From NCBI GenBank assembly GCA_032173965.1, contig JAVUNC010000004.1, positions 64,230,501-64,294,500 on the forward strand: a stretch of DNA of 64,000 bases, read 5' to 3'. This DNA comes from Sitta carolinensis. Its lineage: Eukaryota > Chordata > Aves > Passeriformes > Sittidae. Position numbers and translations under genes: made by a program. Each line of letters starts with the position of its first letter. The first letter of the stretch is position 1. The notes under the pieces are model-generated. The model worked only from the letters and a program-made list of their open reading frames with translations, was not told the DNA's origin and did no database searches. Of the stretch, positions 51,501-64,000 are shown piece after piece.

Positions 51501-51987
51501 TGCAAGGATTAAGTTTGCACCAAATGGGAAACAACACTCAGCCACATCATTCCTGTCTGCATGGAATTTACAGTAATGAAAAGAAAGCACCTCAGCCTTT
51601 TGCCATGGGGCGTCTGGAAGGCTTGTGTTTTCATCTTACTAACCAGCTCCTTAAGGAGAGCAATTCACATTTCCCCTGGAAGAATTTCTCCAGACAGCAG
51701 AGTTGGCCTACAAGAGATGTGGCCTCTTCAAAATCTGCTCAGCATTTCAGTAAGGAGTAAAGACTAAATCTGGGGGTGAAAGACTGGTTGCTGGAGTAAG
51801 AACCTTACAAATTTGCACTTACCATCCATCCCCCTTATTTCACTATCATCAATCAGGTTGAACAATTAAAACCAAAGGGATAATTGAATTTTGTATGTGT
51901 TGTGATGGGTGCAACTACCTATCTTCTATACAGCATATAAAATAACCATATCTATTCTGTATAAGCAGGTAATTACTTATATTAATT

Positions 51988-52009
51988 ATATATATATATA
52001 TATATATAT
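51988..52009. repeat. (AT)n microsatellite
   Basis: About eleven AT units in a wider AT-rich stretch. A smaller (AT)n occurs near 40804-40817. Confidence 0.9.
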
Positions 52010-52153
52010 GTAAAATTGAATTTTCTTTTCTAGTTGGCAGACCTTTTTGCTTCTGTGCTAGTCCTAGAGCCAGCTATGATTTACCAGGACAGACTCTTAA
52101 AACTCAGAGCTCTGCCATGTAGAGGTTACTGTGTTAACTTTGTTAACTGAGCT

Positions 52154-52189
52154 AGTTAAGGAAGTGAGACCAGTTAAGTTGCCTTAACT
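52154..52189. repeat. Inverted repeat in a GTTAA-rich cluster
   Basis: AGTTAAGG (52154-52161) and its complement CCTTAACT (52182-52189) flank a further CAGTTAAG. Just to the left are GTTAACTTTGTTAACT. Six TTAA-containing motifs of HNF1-like half-site form fall within about 60 bp. Any regulatory role is conjecture. Confidence 0.5.
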
Positions 52190-52816
52190 TTGGGATCTTA
52201 CAAGCTCATATGCAATCCTTCCCAGCAGTTAATTAGCTTAGGCATCCAACCAGCAATTTTCACAGCAAACTAACCCAATTATCTCTGCATGATATGATAC
52301 TGTGTCATGTCTGAGCCCAGAATATGTCTGTCTGCATATGGGAAAAATTTACCTCAGGTTGTGCCATTGAAAATAGCAGTGGGTGCTCTAGGGAGAGGGA
52401 TAGTTCCCTTCTGCCTCTCAAAATAAGAATCTCTAGACTGATAACTGCATAGTGAGTACATTTCTATAATCTCAATTTTTGTGCTAACTATAATGTTAAA
52501 GTCAAAATCATTAAAAGTAAAGAGCATGAGGAGCCCAGAGTTCTAACTTCCAGAATGTAGCATAAAGCAAATATTTTTTGACACCCTGTTCAGCGTTATC
52601 AGAGAATTTTTTCACGGCCATGTGCCCTCACTAACTTGATAACAGCTCCAATTTAAGCAGAACAGTTCAGATTTTCTTCCTTGCCCTGGAAGTGCTGATG
52701 ATCTGCCATTACCTCCCAACAGAGTTGGAGGTTCAAGGGAAACCTCTGATAACACGCTTCTATTGAGAGTGTGATATTTTCATTACTCGTCTTAGTATTA
52801 TTGTTAGAAATTCTCA

Positions 52817-52911
52817 TTGTACTTATAAATTGTACTTATAAATTATTTTGTACTTATAAATTATTTTGTACTTATAAATTATTGTTTTGTACTTATTGTA
52901 CTTATAAATTT
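52817..52911. repeat. TTGTACTTATAAATT minisatellite
   Basis: Five to six direct copies of a unit based on TTGTACTTATAAATTATT, with variable spacers (none, TATT or TATTGTT). The unequal unit lengths suggest stepwise slippage and some decay. The array contains no gene. Confidence 0.9.
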
Positions 52912-53145
52912 ATTCATTTTGTTCCTAAGAAGTGAGGAAGCACTTATCTTCCCATTTTTTGACGGACAATACATGTGCAGGTTTCAAAGTCTCATCTAAT
53001 GCCATACTCAAGAAAGCTGTTGATATGTTTAGGATCTGAACACTTCAGGTCTTCAAAAGGCTAAGGTGGGCCACTGACCAACTGTCTTCTGTGACAGTTA
53101 TCAAAGTTGTGTTGTTTTAACTGATATAACACATTGTTCTGTTTG

Positions 53146-53662
53146 TGACAGGGATGGAGTTAATTATACTCTTTGTAACTGATACAGAGCTGTGTTTTTA
53201 ATTTAGTATGAGAAATTTGTTGATAACACGCTCATGTTATAGTTTCTGTTCAGTAGAGCTTGCTCTAAATCAAGAACTTTTTAGTTTCCTGTCCTCTGAT
53301 TGTGAGCAGGTGCACTGAACTTCAAAGGGATATTTCAAATCATCCAGCATCATGATCAGGAAACAAACTTACATTTCTGTGTGTGTGTGTTGGCTGGGAG
53401 CTGCCGACCACCTTGCTCAGCAGGTGGTGAGCAATTGCATTGTGCATCCCTCATTTCTTTTGGGTTTTATTCCTCTCTCTCTCTTTCATTACCACTATTA
53501 TTATTGTTGTTATTATTATAATATTTTATTTTGTTTCTATTATTCAACTGTTCCTGTCTCAACCCACAAGTTTTCCCTTTGTCTGATTCAGCTCCTGCTG
53601 TGGGGGGAAATGAACTAGTGGCTGCATGTTGCTTAGTTGCCAGCTGGGATTAAATCACGACA
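53146..53662 (+). mobile_element. Solo LTR of an avian endogenous retrovirus (ERVL-like), degraded
   Basis: About 515 bp of LTR in plus orientation without internal retroviral sequence on either side. Recognised blocks in order: GACAGGGATGGAGTTAATT near the 5' end, GAGCTGTGTTTTTAATTTAG, TTCAAAGGGATATTTCAAAT, TGTCTCAACCCACAAGTTTT, and a 3' end with GGCTGCATGTTGCTTAGTTG, CCAGCTGGGATTAAATCACG and ACA. The 3' block is the common avian ERVL LTR ending. An ATT/GTT-rich expansion lies inside it at about 53498-53526 and a short GT run near 53378. No clear target-site duplication was found, so the 5' edge is approximate. It codes for nothing. Confidence 0.82.
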
Positions 53663-56600
53663 CAGATAAAAGTGTAAAGAGACAAACACAATGTAAAAAG
53701 TGAGAGAGAGAACATCATTTTCTGCAACAACTTTAATGCAGATAATGACACTAATACTAAACATATTCTGGTCAGAGCACACAGCTATTATCTTTTGTAT
53801 CCTCAGGAAACACTGCTAAGTGACCATTTGATTTTGTTATTTTTTACATTTGAATTATGAATATCCATCACTCTGATGCTCAAAGATGAGGCATTAAACT
53901 GATGCTATGCTCTTAATCTCAGGTTGAGTGATTTCTAGTCAGTGCCTTGACAAGTTACCTACTTTCACTCTAGGCATTGTAAGCATTTTGGAATTATTTT
54001 AATCTATTATTTACTGTTTTCCAGCAGGAAGACAGGATTTTTACTGCAAACCCCTCTTCCTTCAACCGTTATAGAAAACGTACTTCACGCACATAATGCA
54101 TGTTACCTCAAGGAATATGGACTCAGTGGCAAGCCTGGCATTACTTCTAAAAAACTTTAAATTTGAAGCTAGCTCAGAACCAGTAGTATAAAGCAGATAC
54201 AGACATTTTCTGACAAAGCCAGCTACTACCATTTTAGAGTACAGCTCAATAATGTGCAGTTTCAGGTGTGGACTGATCTTGCATCAAAGATCCCTGAAGA
54301 AACACAGTCAGTACTCCAGGCCTCTGTGTTTCTTTTCTTACTAGGGTAATTATCCTCTTGCAGTCGCTGGGACTTGCCCTCTAGATTTCTGTCAGCACTG
54401 TGTCACTGTTACATTTAATGACAGCATGACAGTTTCAGCATATTTCAAAGATGGAGCAGCCAAGAGAGATGTCCCTCTCTGAAGGCACGCTGTGCTTTGT
54501 TCTCTGGTTACACCCACAGACATTAATAATGTCAGCTTTGCACTGATCAGTGACAAACTGTGTTACATTCTCTTGGAAATTCAATTCCCTTGTAAAATAT
54601 GAGACTGGGCACTGCGTGACACATTCAACACAAATTTTTAGGCCTTTTTGGCTGCACAATTTCTGGTTTCGGCACTACAAGTTCAGTATGAAAGGAGAGG
54701 TGTCCAGAATGGACACCCTTTGGCTTTACAGCACTATCAGAACCACACAGATTTCTGTGATAAATTGAGACAATGGAGCTTGTCTCCAGTAGTCACTCTC
54801 AGAGAAACCATAGTTTCTGCTGTGTTTGTACTTGTTAGTTTCTTTGTCCCACACCTCTTACAGAGCCAGCTCTGGAATATACAAATTGCACTAAGAATAG
54901 TTTCAGTTCTGTACATGATTTAGAATACCTTGGGGTGAAATGAGAAATTCTATGTTATAAATGACACTGCAGTCCTTAATTTGTTAGCGACACTGAAAAA
55001 TAACAATAGCAGGTGAAATATTTTTTTAATACAAGAGATGTAACTTCTGAGAATTAGTTACACCTTAGGCATGTCCTCTTGGAGTCATTTTTACATTCCT
55101 AGCAGTTTCCTTACACAGAACAGCACATGATCTCATTCTTGTACATGCATATACTACTAGACATAGATAAGAACATATGTAATGGAAACAAGCTCTTGTT
55201 CTTCTCACTTCTCCTAAAGAACTGCACTAAGAGGGATGTCAAACTCACAATTTTGGACTGACTTGCTCTAAAAATGCCAAATGAAATGACGAACCAACCC
55301 GTGCAGAAGGTTTTTTTTTTTTTTTGTTCTCCTCTCTCCCATCCCCCATTCTTCTCCCTAATGCATAATAACATTTGCATGGATATAACTTCCTTAGAAC
55401 TAGAGTATCAGGAACTCAATTGTATTTACACTGCAGATTATAATTGGCATGATAAAGGATCACAAGTGTATCTTTTTTTGTCAGCTTGTTCCATTAAGGA
55501 CTTCTAACCATGGATCATTGATGTAACAGATCATTATGTCCCATTGTGCCAGTTCATCTGCTGGGATCTGTGCACTACAAGCGTGACAGATTTCCTCTGC
55601 TGCAATTATAGTCTGTTGTGACAATAGGATTTAATGAATATAAACAACAAACCACATAATCTGTTATTACAGAGCACAGCTATGCACCCAGATGGGAATT
55701 AAGTTCCTAGACATTGCCAGTTGTAGCTTTAAAAACTGTGGCTATTTCAATCTTCACGTTATTAGATGCAGTGCTCTAATTTACAGTATATAATGATATC
55801 TTCCCTGGCAGGTCAAAGATCTTCAGAATTTAAGGCTTAATCCTGCAAATGTTCTGTGATTTCATTTTTTTTCTGAGTAAACATTATCTCTTAGGTTTTT
55901 AGACACTTACTCCCTGTCTTTCACTGTGATACTAGCCATGCTATTAATGTTTCAATACTAGCACTGTACATGAAAAAAACAACCACAATGAAATTGGTCA
56001 CAGAAATTAATGAAACATATCAGAATATTTCTGGTTTTTTTCTAAAGAATAGACACTTCTACTTAACATGAATTTTTACAAAGCTACACCAGTGCAAATA
56101 TGTAAAATCACATTGAGATGTCCCTGACTGAAGCAGCTGAAGGACCGCTATAGAGACTTTTGATACATGCTTGTGGAACTAATACTGTCTTTAGAAATAC
56201 AAAATTTCAGCTTTTGAATATGAGTTCTGGACTTCAGCTCATCAGAGATTCCAATTACAGTGTTGCTACTGCTATATTTTCATGTATGCACATGGACACT
56301 ACTGGAATACATGCACTTTGTTTAAATAATTGAAAGTTCATCATAAAGAATATGTTCATGAGGACTACAGGTGGATGACCTATGTAAATGCCACTGAGGA
56401 TCATCGTGGTCATTATCATGTACTTTTAAGAAGAAATTCCCAATTAAACATATTTCCATAGTCACACACTTGAATAAAACAGGGAAGAGATTCTTACCCT
56501 TACCTAGCATGCGAACACATTTGGCATTCTGGTCAGGACTATCAAATGAGATTTCTCCGCACCTCTGGGGAAAAAAAAAAGATACATTTCATTAAAGACT

Positions 56601-59600
56601 GTGATAGTACCCTGTCCTCATCCTCTGATACCTCTCAGTATATTTTGGAACTAGAGATGTTCAAGACACATTGTAAAAATGTCAAAATGCAAGCCTTTGC
56701 AAGTGGCCAAATTTGAGAAAAAAATGGTTGCTGCAAATGTGCCAGGACAGGTCAACACTGTACTCCAGGGTGTTTACCGAGGGAAATTCAAGGTAATTGA
56801 GTAAAAATTGGAAAAAAAATTTACCTTTTTCACAAGGTAATGTCTTACTGCCTTTGGATCTGTCCTAAGCTACTACTGATGTCTGCCCTGTCATGGAGGG
56901 GGATTGTCTCCCTGTATATTCCCAACCAAGGAACATCATTAGAGTTGTGATCAGAATAGAGAAGTGTTAGCTTGCTTTCAAACACAAGGTGTCATTTTTT
57001 TTGTTTATGCAGACACACCTGTCGGTTTAGCTGCCAGGAGAAACATAATTGGTGTGGCTCGTGGGTCTGATCCAGCTTCAATTAAAGACAATCAGTGGAC
57101 AGATCCCACTAATTTCAGTAGTGGTTTCTTCAGGTGCTACATAAAAGATTCAGTTTCGTATCACTACACTCAAAGCTCATGAGAGGGGCTTAAGGACAGC
57201 CTCATATTTTCTAGGTAAAAGTGGTTTATACTTCCTTATCTATGCACTCATGATTTTGGTATCCATGACCAAATGTGAATAAAAGCAGAGTGAGTTAAAT
57301 TTGGAAAAATAGCTGAGAGCCATCCTCTTTCTTTCTCTCTCATGTACTTTCTCCTTTTCAGCACCTATGGTGAAGTTGTTAGAACTGAGTTTCTTTTTTT
57401 TCTTTTTTCATTAACGAAGGCAACTTTGCAGCAAATATTAAAAACTACAAATCAGGTAAGTAAAAAACTTCAGAGCATCAAAGAAGATGAAACACAGCAG
57501 CAGTTTCATAAGTGAACAACACATTTGGAACTCACTATTGTTAAAAAAACTTTTCACCTCCCTCACACTGAAATAAACACAAATAAACAAACAAAAGTCC
57601 CACAGAGAGTCTTTTCATGTATCAGTACATCTAAAAAGAGCAAACAGATGCCTGTATTAACCTTCCTAGGTGGGAGCACATACTAGAGAAACATTGAAAA
57701 AGAAAAACAACACCTTCCACTTCAAAGTTAATTTTACAAATGCTCTTATAGCAGCTCCTTGTCAGGAGAAACAGAAACTTGATATTTATTCTTCTGAGAA
57801 GAATGCTAAAATATAGGCATCTTTTCACTGAAGTCTCCCAGCTGCTTCTTCTCAAGCAAGCATACTTAGACTAACACAGATGGTAGAAAGCATGTCAAAA
57901 TTCACTGCCTGCCTCACCCCTGGAATTACGGGGAAAAACCTTTGGTTGTTTTTTATTCAATCCCTCAGAGGCACTTTATGTTCCAGACAAACTTATATAA
58001 ACATCACATTTCAGGCTGGCCAATGGTGTCTTACAATAGCTAACAATGCTCAGCAGTCCTAAAGTTATGAAATTAGGAAAACGGCTAACGCTCCCCAGAG
58101 CCAACAACATCCCACGGGATCCATCGTGATGATGGATGAACTTTGAGAACTTCGCAAGATTCAGAGAACTGTATACAAGTTCATAGCCTTATCTGAATTC
58201 CCTTTATGCCTACAGTCCACAGAAGTGGTTGAAAATCATGTTACAACAGTCAGCCTAGGAGATTTTTCACCACTGCCACTGCAGCTGGAAATACCAGGAG
58301 AAAGAGCTGCAGCAATTGCACTTCTGTTGTGAGTAAATTTCATAGGTGCATGTCAGTGGGATGAAAAATAAACTGTTACCAAACTACTCAGAGCATCTGA
58401 AAAAGACCTAGTTGGATCCTGGATGTGTGAAATGGCACAGAAATACAGGAGGAACTCACTTTTACTTGTCCAAAGAATAGAATTGTTTGTGCATTTTTGC
58501 TCTTAGCAAATGTTTTCCATGAACAAGAAGTGAGGAATGATTTCAGGATTTCATCTGTAGGATTAAACTGGGACTTCACCACAAGTGCTATGAATTCCTT
58601 CCAGGGCTGGATAAGCTTCCTCTGCCCTTTTCCTGGACTGGCTTACTTCCTTTTCCTGGTTAGGTTTTTCTGCCTGCATTTACATTGTGGTTGGTACTGT
58701 GAAATGTGGCCAAAAGTCTCTCCAGCCCCAATCCATTTCCAAACTAATCTTACAGCAACTGCTCATTCCCTCCTGAAGACTTTTAAGTTGGCTATAGAGT
58801 CAGTAAAGAATCTATCAGGGAGAAGAAACAGGAATTTGACAGTAGATGCTGGTTATTCTACTTTTTAATTTCAACCAGTCAGAAAGCAGAGGGAGAAGGA
58901 GGAGTGGCTTTGGACATACCAGAGTTTTGGATACTTTAAATCTCAGTTTGGGCTTCATGGCTGGGGCTAGTATAGTATTGGTTGGACTGGCTCTGCCATG
59001 TGCAATCCTGGGTGTTGGGCTGGTGAGTTCACAGAGGAAGAGCTGCTGAAAACAATACCACCAGTGTTCAATTTCCCTAAGTGTGAGAGCCTTTGTTGAA
59101 AATCTTAAAAGAACTGTTGTGTTTTGAATTGGTCAGATTTAACAAAGAAATGAGTAAATGCAAGCAAAATTCAACCCTACGAGTCTTCATTGTACATTCA
59201 TATATTTTGAATAACTGAACTCTGGACTAGACTGGCGTTTTTTTCTCTTTCTGGAGATAAAGAAAGCATAGGTGCTTTCAGTTCATAATATTTTCAGTAA
59301 TAGAGATGCATTTCCACATAGAATTGCAGCCTGCAGTTCATTATACATGTGAAATTATTTTTATTTAAATTAGAAAACTAATTAATAAATTATGTACTCT
59401 CTACTCCCTTTTCTGAGATCAGATGCATGCCATGATATTGAGCCTGTTACACAAGCTGCAGTGTAGTAAACTAGAATGGAACTTACACATCCCTCATGGA
59501 AAAGAGACTGAATCATGGAGCAGATGAAAGTGGAGCTTAAAATAAAACAAAGTGAAAAATGAGAATAGGGACAAAAGGACATGGAATTCAGAAGAAATGT

Positions 59601-62600
59601 GGCACAGACTCAGTAAGGTAAGTTAATTGGAGAGGATGAAACCAGCCTAGATGAGTATGATGGCCCAGTGCCACTTGTCAGAAAAGGGAAACACCAAAAA
59701 GCCCAGGCACCATCTTCCACAGAGAAAGGCTCTGTTGGAGAAGGGTGCTCTCGGGCAAGACAACCCCTTTGCAAGATAATATGAGGAGCACACAGGAAAA
59801 TGGGCAGCCATCTGCAAGCAAACCTGTACCAAAACACTTTAAGCAAAACTGAAGAGAAGCAGGGCATAACTGGCAGGAAAAAAGTTCCTGCAGAGAACGG
59901 ATGGAAAATTTACTCTGTGTACTAATGCAGTAACACATCTCATGTTACCTCTCTGGTATTGTGTGACCATTCATAGGTTGGGTTTCCATTTCCAGCATGC
60001 CTGGGCTCACACCAGCTGCATTGGAGGATGTGATATATGTAGCAATAAACAGAGTGTATATACCCCGACCAGAATACGCTCTTAGGTTGCTGGGGAGTTT
60101 GTTTCTTTTTTTTAAAAAAAAGGAAAAAGAAATTACCTATGGAAAAAACTGGTTTTGAAGTCATTCTACCCGTCTTCTATCTGTATGATAAATTATTGCA
60201 TAACTCATTTTAAGGAGGAAGATGCAAATAAAGTAATGGAAATTAATGAGTCTGAACTCTTTTCTATGACAAATTCAGCAAGTAAATATCTGAAAGTGTT
60301 TTTCATGAAAATTGCAGTAAGTGGCATGTTAATTTTCTACTTATTAAAGAATGGCATATAATTAACACTGATCTAGCATTTAACTTTTTTAATCTTGTTA
60401 GATCGTGGAGTGTTTTAAAAATATAGTAGGAATTTTTCTGGCATGAAATTTGAACGTGTGTAATTTTGAACTTTTTAAGCTGCAGATAACCAAGTTTTTT
60501 GCTTAGAGACAAAAGCTCCTTTTCTCTATATCACGCTGTATTTTAATTTTAACAGGCCCATATTTGATCAATTTTCTCTGAAGACAGTAATTGCAAAAGC
60601 TTACCCTATTCGTGGGATCTTGAATTGATGACTCTGCATTCTTCAAGAATTTTACTTAGCCTTTCTTACACGAAAGCATGTGTATAACGAATACAGCTTG
60701 AGAATTACATGTATAAACTTTCCCACTGGTAGCAAACACTACTAGAATCTTTCAGCTAATGAAATTGCCCAAGATCGATAAAAAATTGTGATTGGGTTTA
60801 TGTACTATTTCCCAAGGACTTACTAACAGTTCCCATAATGATTGTAGATAAAATCTTATACTTGAAAATTTAGACCTACATTAGGCAAGTCAAGGGTTTC
60901 ACTAAATTGGGCTGAAAATAACTATACTTCTCTTGAACTAGAGTGTATTATGTGTATGTCCATCCATTTACAACTATGGTGTAATCACAGCATACTGATG
61001 ACTACCTTTAAAATACTGTAAGAAGCCAGAATGCTACATTTTTTGCTATTCAAATTGCTATTATTACACTGAAACTATTATATTGCAGCTGTACTGAATT
61101 TCATGGGTAAAGTTTCCAGCTTCCCTATTCAGTATCAGCATTGAGGCATACTTAAACTGAAAATTCAGGTTCTGTTAACACCTGGGTTATTTTCTGCAGA
61201 GTAGAATACCTATATCTGGGCAGACTTGTTCAGAGAGTTTGTCCCTTTCCAAGTTTTCCCAATGAAAGGGAAGGTTTCTCTTCCCCCCAAGACATTAAAA
61301 CATGTTGCTCAAGTAACTTTTCAACACTGTCGCTGTCAATCTCCAGCAGAATCCTATCACTGCTTTTCATTCTGGAATCTCCCACCCTGTCGACCCTCAG
61401 CTAGTCTGAGCAGAAGACACAGCAAACTAAGGAGTTGCAACTAAATTGAGCAATAATTGCCAAGCACCCGTTGTTGCCACATCTTGTTTGTGGGCTAAAT
61501 AGCCCGAGGTGCACCTTTAGGCAGTTCATTTTATCACAAACCTATGGTTTTAATATGGTTAAGAGTGGTTTGAAATGGATTAATGTTGCTGGAAAATGGA
61601 TATAGCAGTTTAACTGCTTTGTTTCTTTCTTAAGGAAAAAAAAAATTTAACAGCGTGTGACTTCATTAGGGAGGCACCAGCAGCTCTGACCCCCATGAGA
61701 ATCTGTCAGTGTTTCGATATGGCATCCCTACTTTTAAGTGTTTCTAACAGGGACACTGGGAGCCAAATCCAGAATTACTACGCAATAAAAATGTTGGGTT
61801 TTAATGAGCAGCAAGTTACAGTCGAGTTTGCATTAATGGGTGAGGCACAACTTTCAGGCATGTTCTGAGGGGGTGCCATCATCCCAGGAACATTAAAGAG
61901 CAGACTAGCTTTTTACCCTCATGGGATGAATCTGTATTACAATTCATTTTCTAGTTTACATTTAAGAATGCAAAACATCTGTAGATTACCTAATGGATCC
62001 TCCCACCACAGAAACAGTTCTAAGTAGGAGGGAAGATGGGAGGAAAATATCGATATTAGGGAAAAGGCAAATATGTTCTCTCTATTTATTGTTGCTCTGA
62101 TGAGAAACATCAAAGTTCTTTGTATTTAAAACATTTCCTGGACCACATAATTACCTCTCCTCCTCTGAACTGTAGATCTGGGCTGTTCTCCTACTTGCTT
62201 TCCATGGTCACAGCCATTTTAACTTTCACTATCTATTGAAATATGCGATGGGAGGAAAACATGGGATTAATTTGTGAAAATTTAGGTCTCAACTTCAACC
62301 CCATATTTTTGTCACGTAATTCCCACCAATCCACTGGATCAAAGCCTTGGAAGCCCCAGCTGACACACCACTCTCTCCAATAAGCAAATCAAAGGTCTGT
62401 GGGAGAACAAATCTCCTGAAAAGTCTCCTCAGGCTGTTCAGAGCAATGTGGGATGAATTTTGGCACCTGCTTGTTTGTGTGTGCCCACTGCATACCATAT
62501 GGTTTGCAAACAAAAGCGCAGTCTCAGGAAGGACTGGAAGACTGAGTGCCAGTGAGCTGACACAGGCATCTGCCTAACAAGACTCTCCCTGACTGTGGCC

Positions 62601-63682
62601 ACCTGCTTCTCTGGTGGCATTCCTGCTTCCCTAAAACATTGGAATATACTGAGGCAGTCCTGTTTCATCCTTTCTAGGGCTTTTTTTTTAAGGAGTAGGG
62701 GTTGGTAAGAACAACCCATGCCAAAAGCATACCAACAATTAAGTAATGTGTTCACAAGTCTGCCACTTTCACTCACTTTCTGACATGCTTAGGTAACAGA
62801 ACTGGCACTGCACCAAACAAACCACGTAGGAGAGAGTTAGAAGTCATCAAACAGACTTGAAAACGCATTTGGAAGGTCTTGTCAAGTTGACAGCTTCAGC
62901 AGAAGTGAAAATACAGCCCTTTGAGGCAGAAGGCAGGAAACCACTTTTCCCTAGTTCCTTGCTAGTGCACCACACACTGCCTGGGTCTGAAGGTAGTAGG
63001 GTTTCAAGGACAGATGCTAAATGACTGCAGAATTGGCCATCTTGTTAAGAGGGAGATTTCCCTTTCTTATTTCCCACTTTCTCTCTTTCTTCTTGCTCTT
63101 TCCCTAAGTTAACTCTGCCTGGCATCCATAAGGAACTGGGCAAATAAAACTTTGTATGAACAAAGTCCTTTCAGCAACCCTTTGAGGCCCCATGATGCCC
63201 TAAGGAGACCAATTGCTGTGCAAAGAGGACTCCACCAAAGGATGGCCACAAGCCTTCTTTTCATTGCCTGTTTAGATGATTTCAATATGTCACAACATGA
63301 AGAGCTCATGTCACACAGTATCTCCTGGGTTTATTGCCAACCACTTACAGTTTTTACTCCCAAATTTGCTCCTGGTCATACTTTTCAAACATTTTGAGCT
63401 CTCCTGCATTGTGCTTATTTTTAAGCCCTTTTGCCACTATAAGCAATATTAATATATAAGTGCTGTCTTCAATAGCTCTGCAAAATTGGCCTGATAACAA
63501 AATTTTGTGGGCACCTGCCCAGCATATTACCAAACACATACTGTAAAAATGGGCATCTATTTAGCCTGCTAGCACATGCTTCCACAGTCATAGCTATCCA
63601 TTAGAAGTATTTATTGTGCTTATGTGTAATACTCATTGACTATCTCTCTCATTGGGAGATTGAAGAATTCTCTAGGTTCAAT
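53663..63682. other. AT-rich non-coding DNA right of the LTR
   Basis: About 10 kb with no supported gene, RNA gene or recognisable transposon. Open frames such as 58497-58868 (plus, 123 codons) show no domain. The stretch 61440-61880 has several homeodomain- and Runt-type motifs and no simple repeats except an A9 run near 61.64 kb, but conservation cannot be judged here. Confidence 0.55.
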
Positions 63683-63781
63683 CCTGTGCTGTGTGCTCTA
63701 GGATATGCCTGAGCAGGGAGGTTGGACCAGATGACCCACTGTGGTCCCTTCCAACCTGAGCCTTTCTGTGGTTCTGTGATA
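63683..63781 (+). mobile_element. CR1 LINE 3'-end fragment
   Basis: About 100 bp ending in CR1 blocks: GCTCTAGGATATGCCTGAGC, AGGGAGGTTGGACCAGATGA, GTGGTCCCTTCCAACCTGAG, CTTTCTGTGGTTCTGTGATA. Plus orientation, 5'-truncated. The GCTCTAGG…GGTTGGAC arrangement differs from the copies at 10.6 and 18.6 kb, so it is a different CR1 subfamily. Confidence 0.9.
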
Positions 63782-64000
63782 CTCTTACATCACTGCACCT
63801 TAGAAAAGAAAAGCACATTTAAAAAATTAGTTACCTTAACATTGAAAACATGGCTTTTATAAATTCAAGTACAGCCAGCATACATCATGTGTCTATGTGC
63901 AGAACATATGGTACTGAAAAACAGCAAGTGTTGTTTTGACAGGAAAAATTTGCATTTCAAAAATTGTCATATTAGACATTGTGGAAGAACATCTTCTGCA

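Larger units (their letters stand above)
33522..53145. other. Long AT-rich non-coding stretch
   Basis: About 19.6 kb with no supported gene. The longest open frame (45977-46360, plus, 127 codons) shows no domain, no splice context and no family I recognise, and is within chance. It contains small tandem duplications (34473, 36410), a possible CR1 tail near 35.37 kb, a perfect 11-bp hairpin (38669), a T22 tract with a 10-bp hairpin (41346-41395), an A28 run (48496), an (AT)n tract (51988), an inverted repeat rich in GTTAA (52154-52189) and a minisatellite (52817-52911). On the gene model it is the upstream intergenic region. Confidence 0.55.

Noticed and set aside
58497..58868. 123-codon open frame, plus strand
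   Set aside because: The hydrophobic stretch (GLAYFLFLVRFFCLHL) is suggestive of a membrane segment, but no family is recognised, and T-rich DNA gives Phe/Leu runs by chance.
1..64000. tRNA, rRNA, CRISPR or bacterial-type elements
   Set aside because: No tRNA B-box (GGTTCGAATCC-type) was noticed, nor any regularly spaced repeat-spacer array or rRNA core sequence. The CR1 and LTR content shows an avian nuclear genome.

Overview
The window looks like a bird genome. The support is several CR1 LINE 3' ends with the avian signature (a 'CCTTCCAACC' block followed by a 'tctatgatt/tctgtgatt' tail), one longer CR1 piece with readable reverse-transcriptase fragments, and one solo LTR of the avian ERVL-like type. 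Transposon density is low, the background is AT-rich, and genes are sparse, as expected of a large intron or intergenic desert on a macrochromosome.

The one convincing gene signal is a CpG island at about 22.24-24.04 kb. Inside it, on the minus strand, an ATG (23105-23103) opens a 79-codon frame that ends at a near-perfect splice donor (CAG|GTAGGT, exon end 22868). I read this as the first coding exon of a gene transcribed right to left. The N-terminal peptide and the phase-1 junction resemble what I remember of an alternative N-terminus of the cAMP phosphodiesterase PDE7B. That identification is from memory and tentative. On this reading, 1-22867 is the start of a very long first intron, 23106 to about 24040 is 5'UTR and promoter, and 24-64 kb is upstream intergenic DNA.

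Layout: 1-9.2 kb is repeat-poor non-coding DNA with a (GT)n tract and homopolymers. A decayed CR1 lies at 9.24-10.72 kb. From 10.7 to 22.2 kb is non-coding DNA with a small CR1 tail at 18.5 kb, an A36 run and a G-quadruplex-compatible tract. The CpG island and first exon follow at 22.2-24.0 kb. From 24 to 64 kb is AT-rich non-coding DNA with four more short CR1 pieces (25.1, 33.4, 35.4 and 63.7 kb), a solo LTR at 53.1-53.7 kb, several small recent tandem duplications, a TTGTACTTATAAATT minisatellite at 52.8 kb and a few perfect short inverted repeats.

No tRNA, rRNA, CRISPR, operon or bacterial feature was seen. Apart from the first exon and the CR1 pieces, the open frames of 60-130 codons are about what chance gives in 64 kb of AT-rich sequence, and the longer frames in the CpG island are composition artefacts. 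I did not find a clear unknown biological system. The observations most worth checking are the first exon with its CRE/E-box palindrome and several perfect inverted repeats, some beside poly-A tracts.
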